The translations under genes were made by a program, and so were the position numbers. A stretch of 20,514 bases of DNA from a virus. The notes beneath the pieces are model-generated. The model ran no database searches. It was not told the DNA's origin and saw nothing but the letters and a program-made list of their open reading frames with translations. Numbering within the stretch: the first letter of the stretch is position 1; every line of letters starts with the position of its first letter. The stretch spans positions 1 through 20,514 of IMG/VR virus record IMGVR_UViG_3300044858_003939; one strand, written 5' to 3'. This document shows, piece after piece, positions 6,420-13,566 of the stretch.

Positions 6420-8314
6420 GCACCAAGAACATCCAAATCCCAGAGCAGCTTTTCCGAAGCGCATCCGTCGAACTCAGCAAGCGCGACGGCACCGAAGATG
6501 AAATGCACATGAGCATTTCCAGCGACGTGCCGTATAAGCGTTACGACTGGATGAACGATGAATATTACTGGGAGGTGCTCGACCACGGGCGCGGCGCTTG
6601 CGACGAAACACGGCTCAAGGCTGGCCTGCCTATCCTGTTCAATCACGACACCGACAAGCACCTTGCGCGTGCAACGTCGTTTGAGAATGACGGAAAGAAA
6701 ATCACCGTGAGCGGACTCAAGTGGAGCAGCAGCGAATTTGCGCAGGAGAAAAAAGCCGACGCAATGAACGGATCGCTGCCCGACACCAGCGTTGGCTATC
6801 GTATCACGGACGACGGCGAGTGCATCGGCGCAAAAGACGGTTGCCCTATTTATAAATTTAAGTGGGCACCGCATGAAGCATCGCTTGTTACGGTGCCTGC
6901 CGATACTACGGTCGGCGTAGGGCGCGGAGTAAAGCCGGAAGGCATGATTACGCGCAGCGTTACTTTTTCTGTTGACAACAAACCCAAACCCGCTACAAAC
7001 GCACCAACCCACACAACTATGGCCGATCCAATCGCACCTAACGCACCCGAAACCCCGAGCATCAACATCGTCGCGGAGCGCCAATCGGCGGTTGCGACGG
7101 AACGCAAGCGCGTAGCTGATATTCAGGAACTCAACACCCACTTCACGCAGAAAGGCATTGCAGGCCGTCGCGTGGATGCTGGCAAGCTCGCCGAACGCAT
7201 GATTGCGGACGGCAAGACCGTTGACGACTTCCGCAACGAAGTCATTCGCACCGAACTGCCCGAACTCAAGCCCATCGAGACTTCGCCCGAAGTCGGCATG
7301 AGCAAGCGCGACCTTTCCGGCTATTCCATCGTCCGCGCAATGAACGGCGCGATTGGCGCGATGAAGGGCCAAAGCTGGAGCGGTCTGGAAAAGGACGCCA
7401 GCGAAGCCGCCGCGAAGATCGCGGGCCGCAGCACGCAGGGCTTTTTCATCCCGCACGACGTGATGCAGTCCCGCGCGTTGACAACCAACGTGTTCAGCGC
7501 AGCCGGCGCTTTCGTGGATACCTCCGCGCAGGGCCAGTCGCTCATCGAGCTTTACCGGAACAAGATGCACGTTGTCGCCCTCGGCGCTCGCGTGCTGACC
7601 GGACTGCAAGGCAACCTCGCCATTCCCTCGCAGACGGGCGGCGCAACCGCTTCGTGGTTGTCCGAAGATGCGACCATCACCGCCAGCCAGCAGACGGTCG
7701 GCCAGGTCTCGCTCACGCCGCACCGCCTCGCCGGTGCCACCGCATTCACGTATCAGCTTCTTGCACAGTCCTCGCAGGACGTGGAGAACTTCGTTCGCAA
7801 TGACCTGATGACCGTGCTCGCCATCGAGAAAGACCGCGCGGCCCTCAAAGGCAGCGGCGTTTCCGGCGAGCCGCTCGGCATCTACGGCACGGCGAACAAA
7901 TCCACCAGCGTCACGCTAGCTGGCGCGAACAGCATGACCTACGCGAACGCAGTGCAGTTTGAAACGAACGTCGCGCTCAACAACGCGGACATGGGAAGCC
8001 TCGGCTATCTGACCAGCGTGCAGACCAAGGCCAACGCCAAGCTCATCGCGGAAATCAGCAGCACGAACAGCAACCCGGTCTGGAAAGGCGACATGGTGAA
8101 CGGCTACACCGCCCGCGCCACGAACCAACTGACCACGCTTCCGAGTGTCATCTTCGGCAACTGGAGCGACCTCATCATCGGCGACTGGGCCAGCAACGAA
8201 GTGATCGTTGACCCCTACTCGCTCTCCATGCAGGGCCAAGTCCGCATCGTGATGCAGCAGCTTACCGACGTCGCCATCCGGCACGCCAAATCGTTCAGCA
8301 TCTCCACCACGTAG
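6416..8314 (+). CDS. Prohead protease-scaffold-major capsid protein fusion (HK97 fold)
   Basis: This 632-residue protein joins three functions that HK97-like phages often encode separately. Residues about 10-180 are a prohead protease, with candidate catalytic H77 (in FNHDT) and S125 (in DTSVGY) and the typical HEASLVTVPAD strand at 153-163. Residues about 200-300 are charged and helical, as in a scaffolding (delta) domain removed during maturation. Residues about 330-632 form the HK97-type capsid domain, including AIPSQTGG, SWLSED, LTPHRLAG and the GDWASNEVIVDPYSL region near the C-terminus. The ATG at 6416 overlaps the upstream peptide stop. A promoter-like sequence at 6972-6999 precedes an internal in-frame ATG at 7019 (residue 202), which would give a 431-residue scaffold-capsid protein lacking the protease. 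Confidence 0.9.
   Translation: MSTKNIQIPEQLFRSASVELSKRDGTEDEMHMSISSDVPYKRYDWMNDEYYWEVLDHGRGACDETRLKAGLPILFNHDTDKHLARATSFENDGKKITVSGLKWSSSEFAQEKKADAMNGSLPDTSVGYRITDDGECIGAKDGCPIYKFKWAPHEASLVTVPADTTVGVGRGVKPEGMITRSVTFSVDNKPKPATNAPTHTTMADPIAPNAPETPSINIVAERQSAVATERKRVADIQELNTHFTQKGIAGRRVDAGKLAERMIADGKTVDDFRNEVIRTELPELKPIETSPEVGMSKRDLSGYSIVRAMNGAIGAMKGQSWSGLEKDASEAAAKIAGRSTQGFFIPHDVMQSRALTTNVFSAAGAFVDTSAQGQSLIELYRNKMHVVALGARVLTGLQGNLAIPSQTGGATASWLSEDATITASQQTVGQVSLTPHRLAGATAFTYQLLAQSSQDVENFVRNDLMTVLAIEKDRAALKGSGVSGEPLGIYGTANKSTSVTLAGANSMTYANAVQFETNVALNNADMGSLGYLTSVQTKANAKLIAEISSTNSNPVWKGDMVNGYTARATNQLTTLPSVIFGNWSDLIIGDWASNEVIVDPYSLSMQGQVRIVMQQLTDVAIRHAKSFSISTT
6972..6999 (+). promoter_or_regulatory. 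Internal promoter before a possible second capsid start
   Basis: TTGACA (6972-6977), a 16-base spacer and TACAAA (6994-6999) lie inside the capsid fusion gene, 19 bases before an in-frame ATGGCC at 7019. The CCGCTACAA core matches the promoter at 19733-19761, and the A/C-rich stretch before the ATG resembles the leaders of the genes at 4014 and 8354. Confidence 0.5.
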
Positions 8315-8353
8315 TCCTAGCCGCAAGCAACCACTCCAACAGACCCAAACAAT

Positions 8354-8749
8354 ATGGCCACACAATCCGACCTCAACGGTTCACTCACAGCGTTCTCGCT
8401 CATCCCCGCCGTCAATCTTCTCGTCGCCGCCGGCACGCAGACGTATGCCGGCGTTGACTTGCAGGACTACATCAACAACGTGAAGCTCATCTTCACCCAC
8501 GCAGGTGCCGCCGCAGACGGCGCGAACTCGCTGCAAGTCTCGCTTCTCGACAGCGCGGATAACACCACGTTCGCCGCGACCGCTGGCCTGCCGACGTTCG
8601 CCGCCATCACCGCCGACAGCGGCACGGTGAGCGTCGCGCTAGACACGCGCAACTGCCGCCGCTACATCCAAGGCAAGCTGCTCACGTCCTCGACCACAGC
8701 GACGTTCCGCAGCGCGCTCGTTGGAGTTGGCTTGAAGCAGGTCATCTAG
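8354..8749 (+). CDS. Probable capsid decoration or small structural protein
   Basis: This 131-residue protein lies immediately downstream of the capsid gene, the usual position of head-decoration proteins. It is rich in Ala, Ser, Thr and Val with alternating hydrophobic residues, suggesting a compact beta structure. It has no signal peptide, Cys-rich motif or known catalytic residues. The ATG at 8354 follows an A/C-rich leader (caaacaat) without a Shine-Dalgarno. A strong terminator begins 25 bases after its stop, making it the last gene of the head operon. The role is inferred from position and composition; the exact family is not recognised. Confidence 0.5.
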   Translation: MATQSDLNGSLTAFSLIPAVNLLVAAGTQTYAGVDLQDYINNVKLIFTHAGAAADGANSLQVSLLDSADNTTFAATAGLPTFAAITADSGTVSVALDTRNCRRYIQGKLLTSSTTATFRSALVGVGLKQVI

Positions 8750-8774
8750 TCACACTCTGGTTGGTATTCATCTC

Positions 8775-8812
8775 GGGCCGCGCGGAGAAATCTGCGCGGC
8801 CCTTGTTTTTTG
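8775..8812 (+). terminator. Strong rho-independent terminator closing the head operon
   Basis: GGGCCGCGC (8775-8783) pairs perfectly with GCGCGGCCC (8794-8802) around a 10-base loop, followed by TTGTTTTTTG. It lies between the decoration gene and the cargo cassette and should uncouple their transcription. Confidence 0.9.
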
Positions 8813-8815
8813 TGC

Positions 8816-8843
8816 TTGCATTCCGAAAACCAAGCGTTAGGAA
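8816..8843 (+). promoter_or_regulatory. Possible promoter of the cargo cassette
   Basis: TTGCAT (8816-8821), a 16-base spacer and TAGGAA (8838-8843) lie seven bases before the ATG at 8851. The boxes are weaker than others in the window, but a promoter is expected just after the terminator, and an inverted repeat overlaps both boxes. Confidence 0.35.
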
Positions 8844-8846
8844 TGC
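8818..8846. repeat. Perfect 7-base inverted repeat, candidate operator
   Basis: GCATTCC (8818-8824) and GGAATGC (8840-8846) are exact inverted copies with 15 bases between them. Their centres are 22 bases apart, about two helical turns, which suits a dimeric repressor. The arms overlap both promoter-like boxes and end four bases before the ATG at 8851. In RNA the same bases could form a hairpin near the start codon. Confidence 0.4.
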
Positions 8847-8850
8847 TGGC

Positions 8851-9075
8851 ATGAAAATCAATCTCAAAAATGTCCGATGCCGCTTTTGTCATAAACTCTA
8901 CGCGAGGAAAAAGGAAGACAGCGGTCCTATGGAGTGCATCGAAAACGAATGCCTAAAATCGCGCAGATTCGTAATCGCGGGAATACAATCAGAAGGTTTC
9001 GCAGTCGAAACAATACAGCATGTTCGCACCGCGCTTCGCGACCGCTCGCAAAAGCCAATGTATTCCTATGAATAA
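8851..9075 (+). CDS. Cys-rich mini-protein, possible zinc finger
   Basis: A 74-residue protein with two Cys groups: CRFC at 10-13 and C-x4-C at about 29-34. This spacing could bind one zinc. The rest is charged, with a probable helix at about 50-67. The short N-terminal CxxC ribbon recalls the Mu Com family, but the second Cys pair does not match Com's CxxC, so I do not assign that name. The ATG at 8851 is preferred over an in-frame TTG at 8761 because the terminator lies between them. The DNA is more A/T-rich than the head genes. It is the first gene of the cargo cassette and overlaps the next gene by eight bases. Confidence 0.6.
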   Translation: MKINLKNVRCRFCHKLYARKKEDSGPMECIENECLKSRRFVIAGIQSEGFAVETIQHVRTALRDRSQKPMYSYE

Positions 9076-9187
9076 GAAAAAGAACCCCGCCGCCGTCGCG
9101 CTCGGCAGCATCAAAAGCGCGAAGAAAACCAAGTCATCCCGGCGCAACGGGAAGCTCGGTGGCCGGCCAAAGAAGGAGGCGAAGTGA
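9068..9187 (+). CDS. 39-residue basic peptide with AT-hook-like end
   Basis: This short frame starts eight bases inside the preceding gene. Its TGA overlaps the GTG start of the glycosyltransferase gene (GTGA). The peptide is very basic, with about a third Lys or Arg, and ends in GGRPKKEAK, whose Gly-Arg-Pro core resembles an AT-hook that binds the minor groove. An NPAAVALG segment lies near the start. Coupling at both ends supports translation. It might be a small nucleic-acid-binding protein, or it might only relay ribosomes. No family is assigned. Confidence 0.5.
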   Translation: MNKKKNPAAVALGSIKSAKKTKSSRRNGKLGGRPKKEAK

Positions 9188-10605
9188 GCAAGCGCAAGAA
9201 AGCAGCACCGCCAGCACCGCGCACGCGCACGATCACGCAAGCGCGCGACCCGTATCGTGACGAACTCATTCGCGCGGGCAAGCTCGGCGAGGAAGGCAAG
9301 CACGACGAGGCCGAAGCAATCTGGCGCACGTATCTCGAAAGCTGCCCAGACGACCCCGATGTGTGCTTCAACGTCGGCGTGTGCATCATGCGTCGCGCTG
9401 ATTCGCCTGCACTTCGATTCGAGGCCGCGCAGTTTTTCGAGCGCGTAGTCCAAAGCCCGCACGCGGAGATCGAGCGGAAGGCGGATGCGATGAACAACAT
9501 GGGACTGATGATGGAGCGGTGCGGAGAGACGGAGAAAGCCGCGACCGCGTACGCCTTCGCACTGAAAATGTTTCCGGCTCACAAGGCGGCGCGTGTGAAC
9601 CTCGGCGACGCGAAGCGATTCATGGGCGACTTCGCCGGAGCGCGTGGCGAATACGACGCCGTGCTCGACCAAGACCCCGAATCACCCGAGGCCCACTTTT
9701 GCGCGGGCATGATTGCGCTGCTATTTGGCGAATGGGAGCGCGGATGGCGCGAGTATCGCTGGCGCTACAAGGCACCGAGCTTTAAGTCGAAACCGTTTGC
9801 CAGCGAAGCGCCGCCGTGGGAAGGCGAGCCGCTTGACGGCAAGACGCTGCTCATCGTCGCGGAGCAAGGATGGGGGGATCAAATCATGTTCGCCCGCTAC
9901 GCGCAGGAGTTGAAACGCCGCTGGCCTTCGTGCTCAGTTTGGTATCACTGCGACCCCGCCATGCACGCGCTGCTTTCTGGCGTGTATGGAGTGGATCGCG
10001 TGGTGTTCAACCCGACCGATGGATTCGATTACGTTTCCCCGGTGATGGACCTCCCGCATTGCACCGGCATGAAATCCGAAGCTGACATCCCGCCCGCGCA
10101 CTGCATTCGCACCATGCCATCGTGGTCGCCGTGGTCGCTTCAAGTCGGCAACGTGCTCAGGAAGCGCGTGGCGCTTGTGTGGGCAGGCTCGCCGATGCAC
10201 GGCAAGGATAAGGCCCGCAGCATCCCGGCGAGGCTGTATCAGCCGCTAATTGACGCGCATCCCGAGTGCGACTTTTTCTCGCTGCAATGCGGGCCAGCGC
10301 AGCCCGAGATTGCGGAGCTGCGCGGCGTGACCGACCTCGCGCCGGAGGTGCGGAACTGGACGGACACCGCGCAGATGCTCGCGTGCATGGATTTGCTGGT
10401 GAGCGTGGACACCGCGTGCGTTCACCTCGCGGGCGCGATGGGAACGCCAGCGTGGATGCTTTGCCCTACGTCGCCGGATTTTCGCTGGCAACTCACGCGC
10501 GAGGACAGCCCTTGGTATCCCAAGATGCGCCTATTCCGACAGACCGACCGCAATGACTGGCAAACTCCAATTCAACGAATCACCCATGCACTCACGACTT
10601 TCTGA
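9184..10605 (+). CDS. TPR-repeat protein with GT9-like glycosyltransferase domain
   Basis: This 473-residue protein probably transfers a sugar from an activated donor to a phage or host acceptor. Residues about 25-195 form TPR-like helical hairpins: repeats near 29-58, 100-133, 134-167 and 168-197 show the Ala/Gly/Leu and Pro spacing of TPRs. Residues about 218-473 match heptosyltransferase-like GT-B enzymes that follow TPRs in many bacteria. The visible blocks are AEQGWGDQIMFARYA (226-240), LVWAGSPMHGKDKARS (331-346) and LVSVDTACVHLAGAMGTPAW (405-424). The GTG at 9184 overlaps the preceding stop; the TPR start argues against a much later start. It overlaps the methyltransferase gene. The sugar and acceptor cannot be read from sequence. 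Confidence 0.82.
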   Translation: MSKRKKAAPPAPRTRTITQARDPYRDELIRAGKLGEEGKHDEAEAIWRTYLESCPDDPDVCFNVGVCIMRRADSPALRFEAAQFFERVVQSPHAEIERKADAMNNMGLMMERCGETEKAATAYAFALKMFPAHKAARVNLGDAKRFMGDFAGARGEYDAVLDQDPESPEAHFCAGMIALLFGEWERGWREYRWRYKAPSFKSKPFASEAPPWEGEPLDGKTLLIVAEQGWGDQIMFARYAQELKRRWPSCSVWYHCDPAMHALLSGVYGVDRVVFNPTDGFDYVSPVMDLPHCTGMKSEADIPPAHCIRTMPSWSPWSLQVGNVLRKRVALVWAGSPMHGKDKARSIPARLYQPLIDAHPECDFFSLQCGPAQPEIAELRGVTDLAPEVRNWTDTAQMLACMDLLVSVDTACVHLAGAMGTPAWMLCPTSPDFRWQLTREDSPWYPKMRLFRQTDRNDWQTPIQRITHALTTF

Positions 10606-11194
10606 CTTCATCGCGGCCCGCGCCGCTGAGACATACGCCGAGCCGCGCACAACCGGACACGACGGCCTAACCGCGCAGATAGCACCGCTTGTCGCTGCGA
10701 TGCTGCCGACAGGCGCGAGCGTGCTCGACGTGGGCTGCGGTCAAGGCCCGGCGCTGGACTGGTTCCAGCAGCACGGGCACTACCCAATCGGCATCACTAC
10801 CAACACGGCAGACCTTCGCGCGTGCGAGGCAAACGGGCACGAAGTCTATCCCGTGGACATGCACGCGGTGTCTAATCCTTCGTTCGATTGGTATCCGTTC
10901 GATTGCGTATGGGCGCGGCACGTCCTAGAGCATTCCGTGATTCCGTTTTTCGTGCTGCACGAATTTGCTCGCGTGCTCAAACCGGGCGGCATCCTTTACG
11001 CGGAGGTTCCATCACCCGGCACGGATTGCCGACACGAAGCGAACCCAAACCATTACAGCGTTTTGACGTGCGGAATGTGGCTGCAACTCATCCAACGCGC
11101 AGGCTTCGAGATTCTGGAAGTGCGCGAAATCAAACTGAACACCGCAGCAGGGCCGGATATTTATCACAGCATCATCGCAAGAAAATCACCATGA
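10586..11194 (+). CDS. Class I SAM-dependent methyltransferase
   Basis: This protein of about 202 residues has the class I methyltransferase layout. Motif I is SVLDVGCGQGPALDWF near residues 45-60. A middle motif is DCVWARHVLEHS, and the post-core motif is RVLKPGGILYAEVPSPG. The pattern resembles the Methyltransf_11/23 group found in polysaccharide clusters. Two starts are possible: ATG 10553 (213 residues, 53-base overlap with the glycosyltransferase) and ATG 10586 (20-base overlap). I prefer 10586 because the other overlaps in this cassette are short; neither has a Shine-Dalgarno. Its stop overlaps the next ATG as ATGA. Lying between two glycosyltransferases, it probably methylates a sugar or the glycosylated target. 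DNA methylation is unlikely because no adenine- or cytosine-methylase motif is seen. Confidence 0.8.
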   Translation: MHSRLSDFIAARAAETYAEPRTTGHDGLTAQIAPLVAAMLPTGASVLDVGCGQGPALDWFQQHGHYPIGITTNTADLRACEANGHEVYPVDMHAVSNPSFDWYPFDCVWARHVLEHSVIPFFVLHEFARVLKPGGILYAEVPSPGTDCRHEANPNHYSVLTCGMWLQLIQRAGFEILEVREIKLNTAAGPDIYHSIIARKSP

Positions 11195-12177
11195 AAACCA
11201 TGCACTTCGCAGGCAGTCCCGGCACCGGCTACGGATGGGGCGTGTTCAACGCCAACATGTATCGCGAACTCGACAAGCACTTCGTCATGGTGACATCGAA
11301 CCACGACCCGGTTGACGTGTGCTTTATGCCGGTTGACGGCGCATTCCGCCCGCTCACGCCAGCGCGAGGAAAGGTCAACGTGTGCATGAACTTTTTCGAG
11401 TCGCCGCTGGAACCGGACGCGCGAGAGAACGCCGCGCAATTCGACGTGTGTTTCGTCGGCTCGACCTGGTGCCAGCAGCGATGCGCCGAGGCGGGCATCC
11501 TCAACACGCGCGTGCTCATCCAAGGAGTTGACGGCGACATCTTCAAACCGCAGCCGCCGCGCGAACCGGACGGCACCATCCGCATTTTCAGCGGTGGCAA
11601 GTTCGAGTATCGCAAAGGGCATGACTTGGTGATCGCCGCCTTCCGCGAGTTCGTGAAGGTGCATCCCGAGGCGCACCTTGTCTGCGCGTGGTTCAACCCT
11701 TGGCCGGCGCTTTTTAAGACGATGGCGCACACGAAGGTAATCAGCCCGCTGGCGCACGGCGCAACTCAGCCGGAGTTTTTCCGCAGCCTGATGCGCAACA
11801 ACGGCCTCGCCGATTCGCAGTTCACCATCCTTCCGCAACTCAGCCACACCGACCTCGCGCGCGAAATGGCGCACACCGACTTCGGGCTTTTCCCGAATCG
11901 GTGCGAGGGCGGCAACAACCTTGTCATGCAGGAGTATCTTGCGACCGGAAAGCTGGCGGTGGCAAACACAGCAACCGGCCACTGGGACATGCGATGCGAG
12001 GACATTCTGGCAATTCCATTCACGAAGGATGAAAACCATTGGGCGGTGCAGACCGTTGACGACATCGTTCGCTCCATGATTAACGCCGCCAGCGACCACG
12101 AACCATTGGAGCTTCCTAGCGCGTGGCGATGGACATGGGAAGCCGCCGCCCGCACCGTGCTTGACGCGTTGTCTTGA
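11191..12177 (+). CDS. Glycosyltransferase, GT4-like (GT-B fold)
   Basis: A 328-residue enzyme. The C-terminal half carries the family signature: FSGGKFEYRKGHDLVIAAF (133-151) with the basic residues that contact the donor diphosphate, and FPNRCEGGNNLVMQEYLATG (234-253), the acidic motif of retaining GT-B enzymes (E239 and E248). The N-terminal half is short and begins with a Gly-rich GSPGTGYGWG loop (8-17). The ATG at 11191 overlaps the methyltransferase stop. An in-frame ATG at 10888 lies inside the methyltransferase gene and is rejected. It is the last gene of the cassette: its stop codon falls within the -35 box of the next promoter. Substrates are unknown. Confidence 0.82.
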   Translation: MKTMHFAGSPGTGYGWGVFNANMYRELDKHFVMVTSNHDPVDVCFMPVDGAFRPLTPARGKVNVCMNFFESPLEPDARENAAQFDVCFVGSTWCQQRCAEAGILNTRVLIQGVDGDIFKPQPPREPDGTIRIFSGGKFEYRKGHDLVIAAFREFVKVHPEAHLVCAWFNPWPALFKTMAHTKVISPLAHGATQPEFFRSLMRNNGLADSQFTILPQLSHTDLAREMAHTDFGLFPNRCEGGNNLVMQEYLATGKLAVANTATGHWDMRCEDILAIPFTKDENHWAVQTVDDIVRSMINAASDHEPLELPSAWRWTWEAAARTVLDALS

Positions 12178-12201
12178 CACTCCCGCGCGCCCGGCTAAGG
12201 T
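12174..12201 (+). promoter_or_regulatory. Promoter for connector and tail genes
   Basis: TTGACA (12174-12179) overlaps the end of the last cassette gene. A 16-base spacer and TAAGGT (12196-12201) follow, six bases before the ATG at 12208. The -35 is perfect and the -10 weaker. It would restart transcription of virion genes after the cassette. Confidence 0.5.
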
Positions 12202-12207
12202 GCGCGA

Positions 12208-12561
12208 ATGGCAAACGCCTTTGCATCCGCACACGATGAACTAGCCGCCTGCCAATCGGCAGAATACGGCACCGCCTGCGTCGCGACCATCGGCACGATG
12301 AGTTCCATCGCGTGCGTCATCGGCATGAACGCATTCGGCGACGTGCTTTTGCCGGGTGGAGTCGGCGAATCGGGATCGCAGTTGCTCGCCATCAAAAAGA
12401 GCCTGCTCACGGACTACGCTGACACGGTGAAATATCCGAACGGCGAGCCGCCGAAATTCACGCCCGTAACAGTTCGTGGACAGGATCACGTCATCCTCGA
12501 CGTGGACGAGCGCGACGGCATTTTCTATATCACCGTTGGCGACCCAACAGCCTCTGAATAA
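12208..12561 (+). CDS. Candidate head-tail joining protein
   Basis: This 117-residue protein is first in the connector module. Length (lambda gpFII is also 117) and layout resemble gpFII-type stoppers: a short N-terminal helix with AFASAHDELAA, an acidic and Gly-rich middle, and a C-terminal beta section (VRGQDHVILDVDERDGIFYITVGD). No catalytic motif is seen. The start codon lies six bases after a -10 box, so the mRNA would be nearly leaderless or use this promoter weakly. The gene ends in TAATG, shared with the next start. The function is inferred mainly from position before the tail-completion and tube genes. Confidence 0.45.
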   Translation: MANAFASAHDELAACQSAEYGTACVATIGTMSSIACVIGMNAFGDVLLPGGVGESGSQLLAIKKSLLTDYADTVKYPNGEPPKFTPVTVRGQDHVILDVDERDGIFYITVGDPTASE

Positions 12562-12971
12562 TGCAACTGACCATCGGCAACAAAATCGAAGCGTGGGCAA
12601 TTCAGGCGCTACGAGCGGCGGCAACGCTGCCATTCGACTTGCAGATTGAGGCGTTCAACAGCAGCGCTGATACAGCAACGGAGCGCATCGTGGTGAAGGC
12701 CGAGGTGGGCGAGAAAATGCTGGAAGGGCAGAAGCCCTACGCCGCGCAACTCGACGTTTCATTCCACACCGTCAACCGCGACGCGGACGAGGCGAACGAT
12801 GTATTTGCCAAGGTGGAGGCTTCGCTTGTCTCGCCAGCGGGGAGTGCATACGTCACAGCGAATTTCACATGGCTGCTCGTAATGACCGAGGCCGCAAGGA
12901 CGACGATGGAAACGCGCAGCAATTTTCGAGTGTTCACCCGCACAATTCCCTTGCAAGTCGCAAGCGTTTGA
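12561..12971 (+). CDS. Candidate tail-completion or tail-terminator protein
   Basis: This 136-residue protein starts in a TAATG overlap with the joining-protein gene. Lambda gpU, the tail terminator at the same place in the gene order, has 131 residues. The N-terminus is helical (KIEAWAIQALRAA). The rest is mixed alpha/beta with charged strands and ends in a beta stretch (TRTIPLQVASV). No specific motif identifies the family, so this call depends on size and position between a head-tail joining candidate and a tail-tube candidate. Confidence 0.4.
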   Translation: MQLTIGNKIEAWAIQALRAAATLPFDLQIEAFNSSADTATERIVVKAEVGEKMLEGQKPYAAQLDVSFHTVNRDADEANDVFAKVEASLVSPAGSAYVTANFTWLLVMTEAARTTMETRSNFRVFTRTIPLQVASV

Positions 12972-12988
12972 CGTAGAAGCGAACCATT

Positions 12989-13180
12989 ATGGCGCTATCT
13001 TCACAGCAGGAAAACCAACTCCGCGAAATGGCCGCAGGATTGCGCAGTTCCATCGCCGCGTTGGAGGCGCTGAAAGACAACGTGGATCGCAGCGCGACAA
13101 TCGCCGACGAGAAACAGCAGCTTGCCTCGCTGGAAAAACAGCTTTCCAAACCCGCACCCGCAACACCCACCAAATCCTAA
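12989..13180 (+). CDS. Small coiled-coil protein, 63 residues
   Basis: Residues 4-53 are a nearly continuous amphipathic helix with many Gln, Glu, Lys, Ala and Leu, likely a coiled coil or helical hairpin. The tail, residues 54-63, is Pro-rich (PAPATPTKS). It starts 17 bases after the previous stop and ends two bases before the next ATG, so it sits inside the tail operon. No family is recognised. A small structural or assembly helper is plausible but unproven. Confidence 0.6.
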   Translation: MALSSQQENQLREMAAGLRSSIAALEALKDNVDRSATIADEKQQLASLEKQLSKPAPATPTKS

Positions 13181-13182
13181 TC

Positions 13183-13563
13183 ATGGCCGTTCAACTCGTA
13201 TCCTTCACCAATGGAGTCTGGGGCATTGCCTCAGAAGAACTCGGCATCAACTGCTCTAAGTTTTCCGTGTCAGTCTCACCGGAAATTAACGAGTGGATTC
13301 CCGGCATCAACGGGCAGGCTCGCGGCAAAGTCGTCGGCGACCCGCAGGGCGAACTCGACATCGAAGGCGAGACGCTCGACATCACCACGGCGAGCAGTCT
13401 TTTCGTCCACAACTTCTACACGGCGTTCGTGCCGGTAAATTCGACCACCTACTTCGGCCGCTCGGCTGGCGGATTCTACCGCGACACCGGCACCGTTGAC
13501 AACGAGCGCAACGGCCTCAAGAAAGTCACGGCCAAGTATTCCAGCCGCTTCGGAGTCGCCTAA
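13183..13563 (+). CDS. Candidate major tail tube protein
   Basis: This 126-residue protein is rich in beta-forming residues. The segment from about 24 to 65 (KFSVSVSPEINEWIP, then a Gly-rich turn and GELDIEGETLDITT) has the alternating pattern of tail-tube beta-sandwiches, and the end (KVTAKYSSRFG) is a terminal strand. It lies after the tail-completion candidate and before the chaperone pair, where the tube gene is expected. At 126 residues it would be small for a tube protein, and the next gene (209 residues) is an alternative candidate. The ATG at 13183 follows only two bases after the previous stop. Confidence 0.4.
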   Translation: MAVQLVSFTNGVWGIASEELGINCSKFSVSVSPEINEWIPGINGQARGKVVGDPQGELDIEGETLDITTASSLFVHNFYTAFVPVNSTTYFGRSAGGFYRDTGTVDNERNGLKKVTAKYSSRFGVA

Positions 13564-13566
13564 GCT

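Noticed and set aside
6362-7723. 453-residue open frame on the reverse strand
   Set aside because: It is the shadow of the protease-capsid gene, whose + strand product has clear family motifs; the reverse product is Arg/His/Ala-rich and shows no domain.
8761-8850. TTG-initiated N-terminal extension of the Cys-rich protein
   Set aside because: The extension would be encoded across the terminator at 8775-8812, and the ATG at 8851 is better placed.
8851-9075. Calling the Cys-rich mini-protein a Mu Com homologue
   Set aside because: Only the first CxxC fits; the second Cys group has four intervening residues and the rest does not match.
11164-12234. 356-residue open frame on the reverse strand
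   Set aside because: It lies opposite the GT4-like gene, which has its family motifs; GC-rich codon use leaves the antisense frame open.
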